Shown in pieces: positions 38,964 through 52,271 of a DNA stretch of 64,000 nt. The stretch is from Congeria kusceri (lineage: Eukaryota > Mollusca > Bivalvia > Myida > Dreissenidae), in contig CM051028.1 in assembly GCA_027627225.1 (NCBI GenBank), positions 21,096,201 through 21,160,200 on the forward strand, written 5' to 3'. The notes under the pieces were generated by a model, which saw nothing but the letters and a program-made list of their open reading frames with translations, searched no databases and was not told the DNA's origin. Made by a program: the position numbers and the translations under genes. The first letter of the stretch is position 1; every line of letters starts with the position of its first letter.

Positions 38964-39163
38964 NNNNNNNNNNNNNNNNNNNNNNNNNNNNNNNNNNNNN
39001 NNNNNNNNNNNNNNNNNNNNNNNNNNNNNNNNNNNNNNNNNNNNNNNNNNNNNNNNNNNNNNNNNNNNNNNNNNNNNNNNNNNNNNNNNNNNNNNNNNNN
39101 NNNNNNNNNNNNNNNNNNNNNNNNNNNNNNNNNNNNNNNNNNNNNNNNNNNNNNNNNNNNNNN
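38964..39163. other. Assembly gap (200 N)
   Basis: A round 200-base run of N. Its true size is unknown and, given the overlap of the flanks, probably negative. Confidence 0.99.
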
Positions 39164-40731
39164 TGAAAGAAAACGAATCAAATTTACTTTTTAAATAGGC
39201 ACAAACTCTTAAATAAGATTGCTTATAAAAGCATATGTTAGCGTTGTTGTTTTATTTTTTTTCTCTCACTGAAGTGCGTTCTAAATCATCGGACATTAAA
39301 ATGTGAAATGTTAAGACTATTCAAACCTATAACTGACAACTGATTTACTAAAGTGTTTACTTTTAAATTTTGGTAGCATGCTTTATGCTTACATCTTATT
39401 ATTTATAGATCCGCTCTAAATTAAGTATTATAAATAAACTTTTTTTTATCGAACCGATGGTTCGCACCAGCAATACCGATATTGATGTTTAAATTGAATA
39501 GAATGAAATAAATATATATATTCATTACATACACATAACATTGTTCTTTATCACATGTTTTTCAGTAATGCATGTAATTCAAATAAACACATGTTTGACA
39601 TTTCGCTTTTTAAGCTATATACTATGCATGACCATATACCTGTATTTGGTTTTTGCTTGTGTAAAAAATAATATAAAATAAGTTGTAATATGTTCGTAAT
39701 ATGGAATAATAATTGTCTATTCTATAAATAATGACAATTAAGATACGAGTTAAAATTGTGGCATCATGTTAAATATTTGGAATATCAGCTTTTTTGTAAC
39801 ATATATTTAAGACAGGCGTACTTTAAGATACGTTGCGCACTGACTTTGTCGTGTGTCGTTTACTAAATACCATTGAATGCAAATTTTTGGCACTTTCTTG
39901 CATTTTGTTATTAAGCAGAACAATATCTTACGTAAAAAAAGTATAAGATTTATAACACGAACCTAAAGTGGTAACACGAATGTGTTCACGAACCTAAAGT
40001 GGTTGTCATTTTGCAGTTCTATGCCGCCATACGACAAAGATCAATTAGGCCAGTAAACCATACACTGTTATCCGGGTTTTGTTAAAGGATAATATTCATT
40101 AATCGAATTTTAAAATTACAATACATACTACGTGAATATCGTACGTGGTCTTTTGTGTGAAATATCCAAGTTGTATGATTGGATAATATTGCAGATTGAT
40201 TTGAATATAATTGATATTTGTAGAAGCATCTTTTTTCACAAGCAAACGAAGGCGGGACTAAAATGTAACAACGTAGAAATCCAATGTATTTGAACGCAAG
40301 TACGCAAGATTAAGTATGTTTAACTGGTCATTTTTGTCCTTTTAAGTGAAGAAAAGAACAATTCAGCATCGAATTGTAATTATAGGCATTGAATGTATAT
40401 TGTCTGCGCTTCGTCAATGTATGAAGGTCAGCTTTTGGAACCTAATTTATTCATACAGGCCAAAACAAACCTCAAACATCGCTGAAGCGCAGATCATGGT
40501 AGTTCAATTCTTAAATAACCAAAATGTATGTAATGCTCAACTTAAATGTTAATAAATGTGCATTGCTTTTATCAAACTGAATTCGTTCAGACATCTTTAA
40601 AAACTAATAATTAAAATTTGTTGGTTTTAAGGTGGTGGGAATTGTTCGCATTATGATATTTGTATTTTTGAAGTATACCCTACAAAATCTTAACGGCGCA
40701 TCGTAACTACAATAGATCACAAATAGAAAAA

Positions 40732-40809
40732 AGTTGCTCCCAACGGGGTACGAGCCCTCAGAACCCCGCATCAAAAGGCTAATACCTTAACGACTCGGCC
40801 ATTACGGTT
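40732..40809 (-). repeat. tRNA-like element (right assembly copy)
   Basis: Same as 25492-25568. Confidence 0.4.
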
Positions 40810-43800
40810 TAATCGTTTTTGTATAACATTATATCATTGATATAGGTGATGACAACAATTTTAACGAAACAGAACATTCCACATTATTCTGGCGTTGAGC
40901 ATTACAATTAATGATTATTCATTAACAACTGGTATTTACAGCATGTGTATCATTTCGCTCCTTTACATGCAGTATTATATTTATGTTTGGAATAAGAGAC
41001 AAATTGTCAAATAGAATTTTTTTTTCAATTCGTCAACTTGTGAACAGGCCCTTTTAAAGTTTTAAACTTTAATAAAAAAGGTTTGCTGTGATCTGTAACA
41101 ACCATATTGAAAAAAACATGATTGCGCGCAAAGTGTGAAGGAAAGGCTATCGCACCCTATATCATTATTAATCGCATTATAACGGTCCGAGTTTATAATA
41201 CATGTATAAATATAAGTTCGTTAGTGTCTTACCATTTATTACTTTCCCATTGCTTAAGAGCATATCATTTTAAAACAACAACAATTATACAATAATACAA
41301 ACATGCAACACAATTTAAACAATAAAACAATGACTGAACAGAAAGAAATACTTCATGCAATGTCAATTAAAACAAGTAAATAATTCAATGATTATTGAAA
41401 GAAATACTTCATATAATGACAATGAAACAATTGCAATATGCTATGATATATTCGTTTTAATTATGATGATATAATAAATTGCCATTATCAAGTTGACCTT
41501 CAACAAAACGAAATTTCAGAGTGATTAAAATTGCCGGAAGTTGATAAGGTTATCTGCATAACTTACGGAAAGGTACTAAACTCTAAACTTACCGAAATAA
41601 GGACATAAGAGTCAATACAAATAGACACCCATCCTTATAAATATCAGCAATTATGCTAAGAAAACTGTATAACATAAAAAGCGATATAACATCATCATCA
41701 GGTCGAAATTGAACGAAACGAAAATTCAAGGAAGAAATTTTGCTTTATAATGTGATCGATTTGTTGATCTACTTAATTAATAAAAAAATCAGGGTGGTAC
41801 ACTCTGGTATTTTTGTGTTTCCCCCTGCTGACCCTTTGGGTTGGTCAACACAGAACGGTAAATTGTCTTTATTTCATATGATGTTTTTAAATATTAAACG
41901 AGAATTGAATAGCCCATGCTTTACAACTATAATTATAAGCATTAGACAACTAACCACCCTGGATTTAGCAAATTGTTAGAAGATGTCAACATACTCTTTG
42001 TTTTAGCAGCACACTGTACCTTTTGTGATATTTCCCTACATAAAACATCCGCATAAAATAACATAGAACTTAGCTAAAGCAATATTAGAATAACCAAGAA
42101 CATCGCCTTCGGGTTCTGACGCTAGGCTTTCACACATTTTACAGTACTCTGGTCGTTTGCTTATAGAATGGGTTCATCACTATGATGACGTTTATTGAAT
42201 TTAAAAGTCAATATCTCTTATAGATATTGTGAAATTCACCAAAAGTGGAATAGTTGATAAAAACGGACAATTACTCTACCAAATCCTGACGGTCTCTTGT
42301 CAACTGAAGTTCTTCGCCGTGATCAAGTACTATGAGTTTTAAGACAAAACATCAAATATGTGTGGAGAAATTGGACCTTAAGCGAAAATTATTAGTTCAA
42401 TAAAATGGCCATGATGGCCCAAAGCGCTGACCTGAGTACTATCAATGACAGATACCTTATTGGTGTTAATCTGTTAATCGACAGGGTGCAATACAGATGC
42501 ATGTCCGGCCTAGGTGTACATATACTAGTTTACCTTGCAATTTACATTTGCAATACTGTACAAAGATATTCATGGTCGAAACTTTTGGGACCCAAGGTAA
42601 ACCACAATCAATCTCTGATATGTTTACCACGCTCAATCATAGTTACATTACACAGAGATTTACCCTATATCTGGAATCCTAGGTTCGAACATCCAGCTGA
42701 ATTCCATATTCGGTGATATGTTCTTTTTCACCAAACAATAATTAAAATAGTGACAACAATACAACAGTGTAAGCTTGGTCAAAATGAGACAAAAATGTGG
42801 ATTCTGTATCCTCAGCGGTGTTCATTTTTGCATGTTTTTTTTGACAACAAGGAACAATAACTTAATGTGTGTACTCCAATCTAGACCTTTTTAGATTGTT
42901 TTTAAATCTTATGGTCCTACACACGCTGTGCAAGTTTGGCCAAGATCTGATGAAAAATGAAATAGTTTATGTTGCAGAAAGTCCATTTTGCAGTTTTGTC
43001 CCATGAAAAACGGGCGATAACTCTGGTGCTCCTGGCCGTATGTGGCCCATTATAGCACTTATTTGAGGTCATAGACAAACTGTGCAATTTTGGTAAACAT
43101 TGAATGAGAAGTGAAGTCTGTATAGAGCCCAAGGGTTGATGCATTACGGACACCGGATGCCGAGCGACGCAGGACAATCCCCATTTACCAATAGCGATGT
43201 GCTAAGGTGGTGGGCTTAAAGGGTAATAGCTCCAACAAATGCCTTGAAAGAGTTACTTCGTTATGTCTGCAGAATGGGGTAGGCACCATAAACAAGTATA
43301 TTGAAGTATCTTACCTTTCAATAGTTATTTGATAGTTTATGAGAAATTATATATTTATCAAAAATGTAAGTGTTTTTATAAGAACAAATTGAGAAAATAT
43401 TGTAATTTGTAAGAAACAACGAGGGTATATAAATATGGAAATTCAATCACATTACCTGAAATTTATTAACCTTTAGATATAAACACGTATTGAATGTTTT
43501 CAAATAGATACCTTTCATTGTTTTTGAGAAATAGACTAAAAACTACAACAAAAACTTTATCAAAATAATAACAAACGCTGACGCAGACGACAACGCGACG
43601 ATAAAAGTTATTAGTTATTCATTTTCATAAAGGTCTAAAAAGACACACATAATTCGCACATCGTATAAACAGAATGAAAACAAATATCAAATAGAAAAAT
43701 ATATATCAATCATTATGATTAAGGATCGATTTAAAATGTGATAAATAATGATCCCGAGTGGTTCTAACTTGGAAGTCCTTGAATTCCTCTATTTTCATGT

Positions 43801-44396
43801 CTAATCCAAACACATGTGACCAGTTGTTGCAGAACAGATCATTTTTAGAATAATAAAAAATAAAATGTGTATGTTTCACTAAGTTATTGTATAAGCATTT
43901 TATACGAATACTATGGAACAAACTCTGAACAAAATACAATGCTGTAGCTTAACCTCAAAACATTACATGCATGGGTGCACGTTTCATTGTGCCACAACTC
44001 TCCAACCATAATTAACGTTAACGTACACATAGAAGTTACATTTGTATATACACAGAGCGCATGCAATTAACGTTCTGACTACGGAGGCAAAATCCTAGAG
44101 CCCTTTCAATCCAAATAAAAATTAAAACATCTTCACAATCCTCTTGTACACAGCGCTTAATGTTTCAACAGAGGTGTCCAGTAAATACTTGTATTACTTA
44201 TGTTTGTCATATGCCATAAATAAAAAACCTCGGGCTGCTAATAAGAGTTCTCTCCTGCTGGAGTTTCGCTTTGTTTATATTTGTCTAAATATTTTGAAAG
44301 TGCAGGCAACGTGATCACAATAAATTAACTTATAACTTGAATCAGGTTTTTGTGTAGTTTCTTTTTAAGGAGCGCATCATTCTCACTGGAGGTATT

Positions 44397-44533
44397 TTAT
44401 TCCGTCATCTGCAACATCCTCTTTTTCGATATTGCCTTTCTTTTATTTTGTTCGTTCATGATTTTCGTTCTTAGTTTAATGGCTGTAAACCTGCATCTGT
44501 TGCCCCGAATGTAGGTTTCTAACTGCGATGTAC
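44397..44533 (-). CDS. Terminal exon T of the SET/recombinase gene
   Basis: The last exon: acceptor tttgtgttacag, phase 1 entry, 44 codons (TSQLETYIRGNRC... RMLQMTE), then TAA. The TAA is embedded in AATAAA, so stop and canonical poly(A) signal coincide. The tail is basic (KLRTKIMNEQNKRK). No domain recognised. The frame is preserved in all tandem units, which supports a real exon. It joins exon B at 47009-47071 in phase. Confidence 0.6.
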
Positions 44534-47008
44534 CTGTAACACAAACTATATAATTACCACCAGCAACAAAACTATTAAACATCATTAGGCTTGATTGATA
44601 ACTTGGTTCTGTAACTGATAATATTACAGATACTTTGGTATTTTTTGCTAACATACCTTTAGATTAATCTTTAGTTGCATCAGTGATTGATAATATTGAT
44701 AAGATATGTTATATCTTAATAAAAACCGGGCAGAAATGTAGGCATATTTCTTCATTTATGGCTGATTTACAAAGTTTGATAATGCATTTAATAATGGAAC
44801 ATTTGTATGTGCGCAACATAAAATACGGCTAGTAAAACAACATAAATGTGACTAGAACAACAACATTGTCAGAGAGTTTGTTGTTTAAAGCAATTAAAGC
44901 ACAATAACTGTATCAAAGATTGTTTTCATAGTCACGCGGCATGTTATACTCATATGTGTAATTGTTGCATTGAAACCTGCAGCACAGTAAATGCATCTCA
45001 GGTAGAAAAGTGACACAATATATAATTGATGTTAATAAACATTGCTGATTCAAAGGCAATTTACTAGTTGATACTCCATGCACTGTTGATGATGTACGTG
45101 ATGTATAAATAAAATGACTTTACTAATTGACATTTCATACATTATTTTTTCCATATGAAGTGATATTATTACATATACATAAAAACGTATACTATTTTGT
45201 TGTATGATATGCAGTCAAAATGACATAACATGATGTGTCACTGTAATCAAAAGTATTAACGATTACAGACGCACTTTGATCTTTAATATTGCATTGTATA
45301 TTATCATATTCACATCAGTAATCCAACTGTCCAATACATTAGCATAGTTGCATTGGATTAATACATTACAAGCTATTACAATTACTTTATTCAATTAGTC
45401 AACGATAACACAGGGCTATTATCCGGGTTTACGGCGCGTCTCTTCTCGCAAGCATAGGTCTGTTGTGTTATATTTTGTCATCTTATTATAGATAATTATG
45501 CCCTTGAATGTTAATGCACCGCACAACCAACTCCAAATGTATTGGCATATACTACATGTCGGTTAGGTGAAGCTTGGGTTTGTTTGAACTTTTTTTCCCA
45601 TTCAACCCCATGCACCAGTTCAATACATTAAACGAACTGGGAGCATCTCTAATCACTTGTAATTCTAATTATTTTATAATAATTATCATCGTTATGAAGG
45701 ACTTTATACTTTTAATTGAGACTTACTGGGCAAACGAGTTGCCTTCTTCTATTTCTATCCAGTGCCTTGAAGTCTCTCTTTATAGCTGCTGTCTCAATAC
45801 TTGTCCATCGGAAATAGTCTCTGTCTGTAAAGCAAATGAAATGAGCAAAATGGAACAAGAACATTTACCTTACTCGGCTTTGTTGAAAGTCGTAAGCTCC
45901 AGAAGAACAATACCATTACTGATACAGAAATAAGTCGAGTTTGATCCATTTCATAGCTCGTTCAGAGTGACCTGGGACAAATATATACGTAACACCCCTT
46001 CATTGTCGCAAAGGAAAAATGAATGCAAATCATAATACAATGGTATAAATCATCTCAGGTCAGGTGTTTTTAACTTTGTATATTATGAGCCCATCCCCAA
46101 ACGTTCTTTGGAATCATACATTTTCTCCAAAGTTCAATGTTTTTCTTTCATGTTCATGGTTTTGTCGATAAATCATATTCTGGCAGCAAATAAGGGTCCC
46201 ATGCTGCTCAATAACTGAACGAGCAACAACCTGCAGGTCAATCTGAACGAGCTATACTGTGCACGACTTATTGTAAACACATTTTAATGACGGATCAAAT
46301 CCGCAAGTGACCTCTTGTTAAAGTGTGTGTATGCGTGCGCGCGTATGTGTGATCTTCATATCCATTTTCCGACAATCGATTGAAGTGGCGAGCAACATGA
46401 CATGTACCGTATGCATTCTTGTTCTCGGACAGCCTAAAAAAATCAGCAAAAGTAATCATTGTTTGCGTCTCTATGTTCTGAGACACTCTAAAATACTCAG
46501 TAATCTTTGTTTTCGGACAGATACTAATTTGAAATTATTGTAACAGCAAATATCTGTACCGTAAACGTTTCATGGGTCCTATTGTTTATCAATTTGATCT
46601 CGCAACGTATTTTTCTGGACCACGCATGCCAATTAACAAGTAGTATAATTACCAATATACAGTAACGAGCAAATATATTAACTCTGCCGACAAGAAAGGG
46701 AACCGTCGCTGAAGATAACAATACTAACGAGTATGTCTAGTCTTTGCGGTTTTTGTGATAATATTGTAGATACGGTTTCGAACAGACTATAAGTATTCGG
46801 ACACTGAAACAATGATTTTAAATGTCCAAAAACATAGAATTTTTCAGTTTTGTAAACTAATTTTGCTTCTATTTTTCTGACAACGCATTAAGTAATGTCG
46901 CATGCAACTTATATAATGATTGTTATTTATTTTAACACACGTTCTTCTTTTAAAAGGCAAATACAAAGCTTTAAATCATCTTTATAAAAACAAAACAGAA
47001 CAAATCAC

Positions 47009-47071
47009 CTCTTTTCGCTTTCTTTGATGCTGGATCTCCATCACTAGATGAATTGAATGTGGTTACATGAT
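47009..47071 (-). CDS. Exon B3, Ser/Asp-rich linker with basic end
   Basis: 63 bp, phase 1-1, acceptor atttacag and donor AGAG|GTGATT. Encodes HVTTFNSSSDGDPASKKAKR; the KKAKR end could be a nuclear localisation signal. Paralogous to the exon at 48882-48956, with which it shares TTF.SS and DGD.AS. Related decayed copies exist in tandem units 1 and 2. Confidence 0.6.
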
Positions 47072-48157
47072 CTGTAAATAAAAACGTAATGTCGCATTAT
47101 CTTTCCCCTCGTAACAAAAGTCTTTGTGCAACTACTAAGGTGGATGCGGTATGCGTAATAAATTGCCTGAAAGTGTGTTAAGTGTATTCACATTTTTCAT
47201 TTATTCTAAGGCATATGTCTCTGCTGAGTTCGTCCGTTTGCTCGCAGTGCGAAATAATATTAGACGTTTCTGACAGAGCTGAAATAGCATGCATATCTTT
47301 TGTCATAAATTCGTATGATAAAATGATCATGCAAACTAAATACACATTTAAACAAATTGTGAAGCTGTATGTTGATGTGACTGTCATGCCAAATAGTTTG
47401 CTCTGTGATTATTGAAAACGACTGAACAAGTAATCACTGTAATGAAAGAGTAATTTAGGTTCTCAGTTATACAAGTAAATACCACCAGGTTGTCATATCT
47501 GAGTTTAGTATATTTTTATTTTGCGATCATCGGACTACATTTAATGAAAGTTTCCGGAACAGTCGTCAGCGATGCGTATAGTCCAAGCATTCTGACTTTT
47601 ATTCAAAAAAGCTAGATCAATCGGCCGTATTCGCGAATGATTTAATATCTTAATTTTAACATTATTCATCAGCTAAATATTCATGGCTTACGATAAGATT
47701 GAAAGTTAAAAATAGATAACCAATGTAGTAAAATCAGAAAAGAACAATTACTTATTTTAGTGCTGCCTCTTAAACATCTCATGTTGCCAATGTAAATCGC
47801 ACAAACATTAGACTATTTTGTAAAATTAGACGAATGTGGAAGTTTAAAGTATGTAAAATGTATTGGAGGCTGGATAAGGGTTACAAAATCAATAATTCAT
47901 ACACAATCGGCATATATTAAAGTGCGTGTTTATTGGTTACTCTTCCCATTAATTCCTGGGTGTAGAAATCAAAACGTACGCAAGGACAATTATTGTGTAC
48001 GCAATGTACTAGTATTGCATCAATATGTTTTTTTTCAATGCTCATATATGCGTTACAAATTAACTAGTTATTTTACAATTGTTTTTGTTTCCAAATTAAA
48101 CAGTATGTCAAGTAGGACCTTTAATATTCAATAAGAAGTAGTTTTGTTTTGATTTAC

Positions 48158-48229
48158 CTGAATTCAGCTCCACTTCGTCTTGTAGTATTTCGGCTTCATT
48201 TGAAGTAGTTTGTGGACGAGAAACGTTAC
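48158..48229 (-). CDS. Exon A1, short linker exon
   Basis: 72 bp, phase 1-1: acceptor aattttag, donor TCAG|GTAAAT. Encodes NVSRPQTTSNEAEILQDEVE and a few more residues. Same length and phase as A2 (49157-49228) with shared VSR..TS.EA.I and a common NS end, so A1 and A2 are duplicates. About 190 bp of flanking intron (from 47080) also matches the A2-B4 intron. Confidence 0.55.
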
Positions 48230-48881
48230 CTAAAATTATTTAAAGATATTTTTTATAATCTTACGAATGTAATTCTCACATTCAAAAAACATGATTTACT
48301 ATTAAACATCACATAGTGTACTAGAAAAATACATTCAATGATATCAGCAACATAGATAGCACTCTGAGCCGCTTTTTATTCAATGAACAATCGCAATTAA
48401 AAAACAAGTAGGGATACTGCATTATACTGAATATATTTTTAATATAATCCAGATAGTGCATTTTCATACTGATAATAACCTTATATAGTGGTCTTCTACA
48501 AAGATTGTTTAAATTTCAATGGTGACGTTTCAAATGCGTTGTCAGAGTTCGAAATATTTAGGCGCACATGATCACCATGGATAGGCCATGTGTTGCGTAC
48601 AAGAACCGTGACGCCCGCTAAAATGTAAAAGTTACAGAACTCAGTTGATATTTGTCAATATTTGCTACATTTGTAGTCATGATCCTAGGTCTTCAGATCG
48701 ATCAAAACTAATGGATCGTCTCAAGTTAGGATTTGTTTAACTTTGTACATTAGGGGCCGTACACAGGTCCTGTTTCCAAGCACAAGTTCACTGGAATCAT
48801 GCATTGGCCATATATGTCATTATTAACATCAAATTTTCTGTCATGTTCATAGTTATTTCGATAAAAAAAAAACAAGTTCAC

Positions 48882-48956
48882 CTTTTTTTGATTTCATTGA
48901 CGCTTGATCTCCATCACTTGTATCATTTATCGATGACTTGAATGTAGTTAATTTAT
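48882..48956 (-). CDS. Exon B4, linker exon
   Basis: 75 bp, phase 1-1, acceptor tttacag and donor AAAG|GTGAAC. Encodes KLTTFKSSINDTSDGDQAS followed by MKSKK. Paralogue of B3. Together A2-B4 and A1-B3 are two copies of one two-exon cassette. Confidence 0.6.
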
Positions 48957-49156
48957 CTGTAAATAAAATATGATGTCGCATTATCTTTCACTTGTCAAAC
49001 AAGTCTTAGTGCAACTAGTAAGGTGGATGCGGTATGCCTAACTTATGTAAAGTTACATAGAGTGATTTAATTCACATATTTTATTAATTGTAATGCATAT
49101 GTCGCTGCTGAGTTCGTCCGTTTGCTCGCAGTGCCAAGTTATATTAGGCCTTTTAC

Positions 49157-49228
49157 CTGAATTCTGCTTCGCTTTGCCTTGAGTTATGTCAGCTTCACGT
49201 GAAGTAGATGTTAAACGAGACACAGTAC
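49157..49228 (-). CDS. Exon A2, short linker exon
   Basis: 72 bp, phase 1-1, acceptor caattgtag, donor TCAG|GTAAAA. Encodes TVSRLTSTSREADITQ and more. It follows the recombinase exon: the donor CAAG|GTAATT at 49574 leaves phase 1, which this exon completes. This placement makes the read-through end of the recombinase frame (residues after DIYQ) intronic. Confidence 0.6.
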
Positions 49229-49573
49229 CTACAATTACAGTTGGATTGTTGTTTATTATCTTACGAATGTAATTCGCACATTTAAGTATTCGTGCGTTTC
49301 TATTTTACGATGTTGACGCATTCTATAAAGTATATGCAAGAATGTCTTAATTTGCGAACTTATCGCATTCCAATAAAGTGATTTTTAATAAAAGTTACAA
49401 GTTTTGTTGAATGCAACAACTAAATACATACACTAATATGCTTTTCGAGATATTAGTTGTAGGTTTTTCATGATTGACTTGGGGTCGATCGGTGGACTGG
49501 ACAAACTGATGGCCGATCGTAATGCAATATTAAGTTTTCTTTGTGGAAATTAGTGATGATTTAAATAAATTAC

Positions 49574-51139
49574 CTTGGTATATGTCTTGCAGATGCTTTC
49601 CGACTTTAGTTACTTCCAAGACAGGCAGAGGGTACTGATACGTGCCCCAGTTAACCTCCTTGCTGTGGCCCATATGCTTGTAGAAGTACTGTCTGTCGCT
49701 TTCCGCAATATCAAGGGAACAGTATATCGTCGAAATTCTGTGACGTTGTTTGGTTGCATTCATCAAGTCGGGTCTTTTTATTCCTGCCTCTTTTACTAGT
49801 TTATTTGTGGCATTCCAACCTGAGGTATGTTCTTTTGAAAACCCCGTATTGGGAAATAAGTATATATTATCTTTGGGTACCTTTACTCGTTCTCTTATCT
49901 CCGGGGTACACAAAATGTCTAAGCCAGCCACACAATCATTTGGTATTAATACTGGAACAAGGTGGCTTCCTTTTCCTGGTTGGTAAGTTACCAGATGGTC
50001 CTTAAATAATTCTTTCTCCCACTCTGGCAACATTTCAATGCTTCCTTTATCCATCCATCGTCCATTTTGTGCGTCTTGGAAGTGCGAGATTTTTAGTCTG
50101 CTTGGTTCTCCTCCTCTTCTCGCATTGTATAAAGTAATTCTTGAGCATAATGCATCACGTAACGACGTAAACTCATGCAGTGAAATAAACGTGTATTCGC
50201 TGGTTATTTGACTTATCACGTTGAGGGTGTGTTTCCTTAGAGTGTGTGTGTCCTCTTCAAGTGGTTGCGTTTCTGGCATGCGCAATTTCTCTAGTCTCCT
50301 GAGTTCAATTGCGTATGCTGCATCGCCGAACACTGCATCCTTATGAAATTCTAAGCATGTAATGAACTTAGACAACTCGCTTGCTCGTTCGTCGTTCTTC
50401 TTGGTATGATGGTGTCCAATTAGGTAATCCACTGACGTTTTCAGAAGGTAATACAAACTATTTTTCACGCCGTGTTTAAGTTTTCCAGCGTCGTCTTTGG
50501 TTACGGCGTCGATTGCTAATTCAAGCGTTTCGAAGTTTTGTCTTAAAAACATATCTTCTCGGAAATTGAGTCCGGCATTAATTGTAAGAAATGGTTGTAC
50601 ATCTTGGCCAACAGCCGCATGTCTGTCATAACAGACTTTCTTGTCTCCATATATTTGTCCACCCTCCTTTTATTTATTTGAAACAAGCGCCTACCGATGA
50701 CGAGCAATGTTGGATCTGATCTGCATATATTTCCAATCTCGTCCCGATGAAATCGGCTAAGTATATCTGTTAGAAATTCATCATCTTCATTTAGCTCACT
50801 TGAAAAAACATTTACTTTCCGGGGAACAGTTGCTTCATCTCCGATACATTTCGCCTTGTGTCTATAAAATAAGTATCGTTTGTAAAAGCCTAAACATTTC
50901 GAACATTTGACAAGATTTTCTTCGGTGCCGTTTTTTCTTTCTGCCATGTATCGGGGTAATTCCAATACTGACTGCTTTTTGTTGTAGGTCTGTATGCCTC
51001 TTTTTCTTAATTCGTCGAATCCTTCCTGTTGTTCTCGAGAACCATCAGGCATTGACAGTAAGTTCAGCACCTCTGGTTGATCACTATGCTTTAGTCTTCT
51101 CACAGAATGGACACGGTCTCGCTGGCTTCTTGTAAGACT
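49574..51139 (-). CDS. Long exon: zinc finger plus tyrosine-recombinase-like domain (Crypton/DUF3504-like), frame broken twice
   Basis: 1566-bp exon from acceptor gctcgtctag (51140) to donor CAAG|GTAATT. It opens with KKPARPCPFCEKTKA, a half zinc finger, then a TAG; the frame continues one register over with RLKHSDQPEV. That 186-residue part has a C2HC finger (C67-x2-C70-x11-H82-x3-C86) and a helical region like a recombinase core-binding domain. A second break at 50543-50552 (SISE / MFLRQ) leads into a 340-residue frame. Its tyrosine-recombinase residues are Arg in ARRGGE (145-149), Lys194 in PGKGSH, KQR-H (268-271; the usual first His of HxxR is Thr), His296 in MGHS and Tyr305 in GTYQY. Cryptons are eukaryotic transposons using this enzyme type, and several animal genes derive from them. 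Domain assignment is from motifs only. Both breaks are in both assembly copies, so this is either a pseudogene or carries systematic errors. Confidence 0.65.
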
Positions 51140-51367
51140 CTAGACGAGCAAAATAAGAGAGTCAACAAGTGCAGATTACAGTTATTGTGCAACTCATACA
51201 ATAGTTTTGCGTGTTTGTAAAAAGATTCATACATAGTTTGTTTCAAGTGTCAAATAGTGTTTTTTTTTAATGTTCCATTTATTAAAAGATCAATTTAATG
51301 CACGTTTATCACAAGCATGTTTGAAAGTCTGCAGGTAGCTTAATACATAATGTACAAACAAGCTTAC

Positions 51368-51454
51368 CTTGATTGGTGGCGTGACTCTTCATGTGAGTGG
51401 ATAGAGCACCCTTCTTTTTGAATACTTTCAAACAAACGTTGCATACGTTTTCAC
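51368..51454 (-). CDS. C2H2 zinc-finger exon
   Basis: 87 bp, phase 1-1: acceptor aaatttcag, donor CAAG|GTAAGC. Contains one canonical finger, C-x2-C-x12-H-x3-H (CNVCLKVFKKKGALSTHMKSH), with the usual Phe and Leu core positions. It probably binds nucleic acid or protein. It sits between linker exon C and the long exon and joins both in phase, adding a second finger upstream of the interrupted CPFC finger. Too short to be noticed as an ORF. Confidence 0.75.
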
Positions 51455-52199
51455 CTGAAATTTAAGTGCAAGTGATACGTTACATGGTTTACTAGTTTGC
51501 TAGCAAAGTTAAGAGATTGTACATACACAGTTTAGGCCTCGTTTAATTATTTGTTTTATGAAAAGAATCATTGTAATTACATTTTCCCTTATATCGAAAT
51601 GTTTATCATTTTATGGACATATTTATCCATTATATTACGTGTTAAAGAGTGTTATATTAGCCAAAAGCCATTGCCAAACTTGATATACTTATCTAACAGA
51701 TTAGTCCTAAAATATTATGGTTGTCTTCAAAACAAGATTGTATCGACATTTAAAATTGTAAAACCCACACGTAAATGATGCTAGTAATAAAACTAGTTCA
51801 AGCAGTTTCTTTTATAACACCTATATCTTAGGGTAAAACGGAGTTTTGTCCACCTTCTACGCATGATATGACCATTGACAAACGATATACATGTACATTT
51901 TAATCATAGCCATTAATGTCATACGTATTCAGACGTACAAAATACATGTTAACAAATAACTTTTCAATAATTATGTTTAAACAGAACTAATACGTGATCA
52001 GTTAATAGCTTTAAGTCATAATCTGTGTTTTGAGATGCGCAAGCTACACTATTTTTATTATGGTACTAAAATATTTAAATTTTATTGAAAAACAAAACAT
52101 ATATCAGTTGTTTGATAACTTAAATGATTAGTTATATACTTCCATGCTCTAGAAAACTATTTGACGGATGGAAATGTTAAACGTTTAATATACTTTTAC
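51455..52199. other. Intron
   Basis: AT-rich, no exon supported. The + strand open frame at 51551-51778 exists only because of a one-base difference from the left copy and is not a gene. Confidence 0.5.
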
Positions 52200-52271
52200 C
52201 CAGTGGAAACGAGTTGTCTGATCTCTGTTTAAAATCCGGGCTTTGGGCACTCGACGTTTCGTCCACCATCT
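52200..52271 (-). CDS. Linker exon C
   Basis: 72 bp, phase 1-1: acceptor attatacag, donor CTGG|GTAAAA. Encodes MVDETSSAQSPDFKQRSDN and a few residues more. Polar and low complexity, with no domain. A decayed relative lies at 53574-53638. Confidence 0.55.

Larger units (their letters stand above)
43692..47083. repeat. Tandem unit 3, right assembly copy
   Basis: Corresponds to 28453-31840, with T at 44397-44533 and B at 47009-47071. The roughly 2.5-kb intron between them holds no supported exon. Confidence 0.8.

Noticed and set aside
38888..39198. Open frames across the N run
   Set aside because: Created by undefined bases in the assembly gap.
49530..49573. Read-through end of the recombinase frame (GNLFKSSLISTKKT)
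   Set aside because: A CAAG|GTAATT donor at 49574 and the phase-matched exon A2 make this tail intronic.
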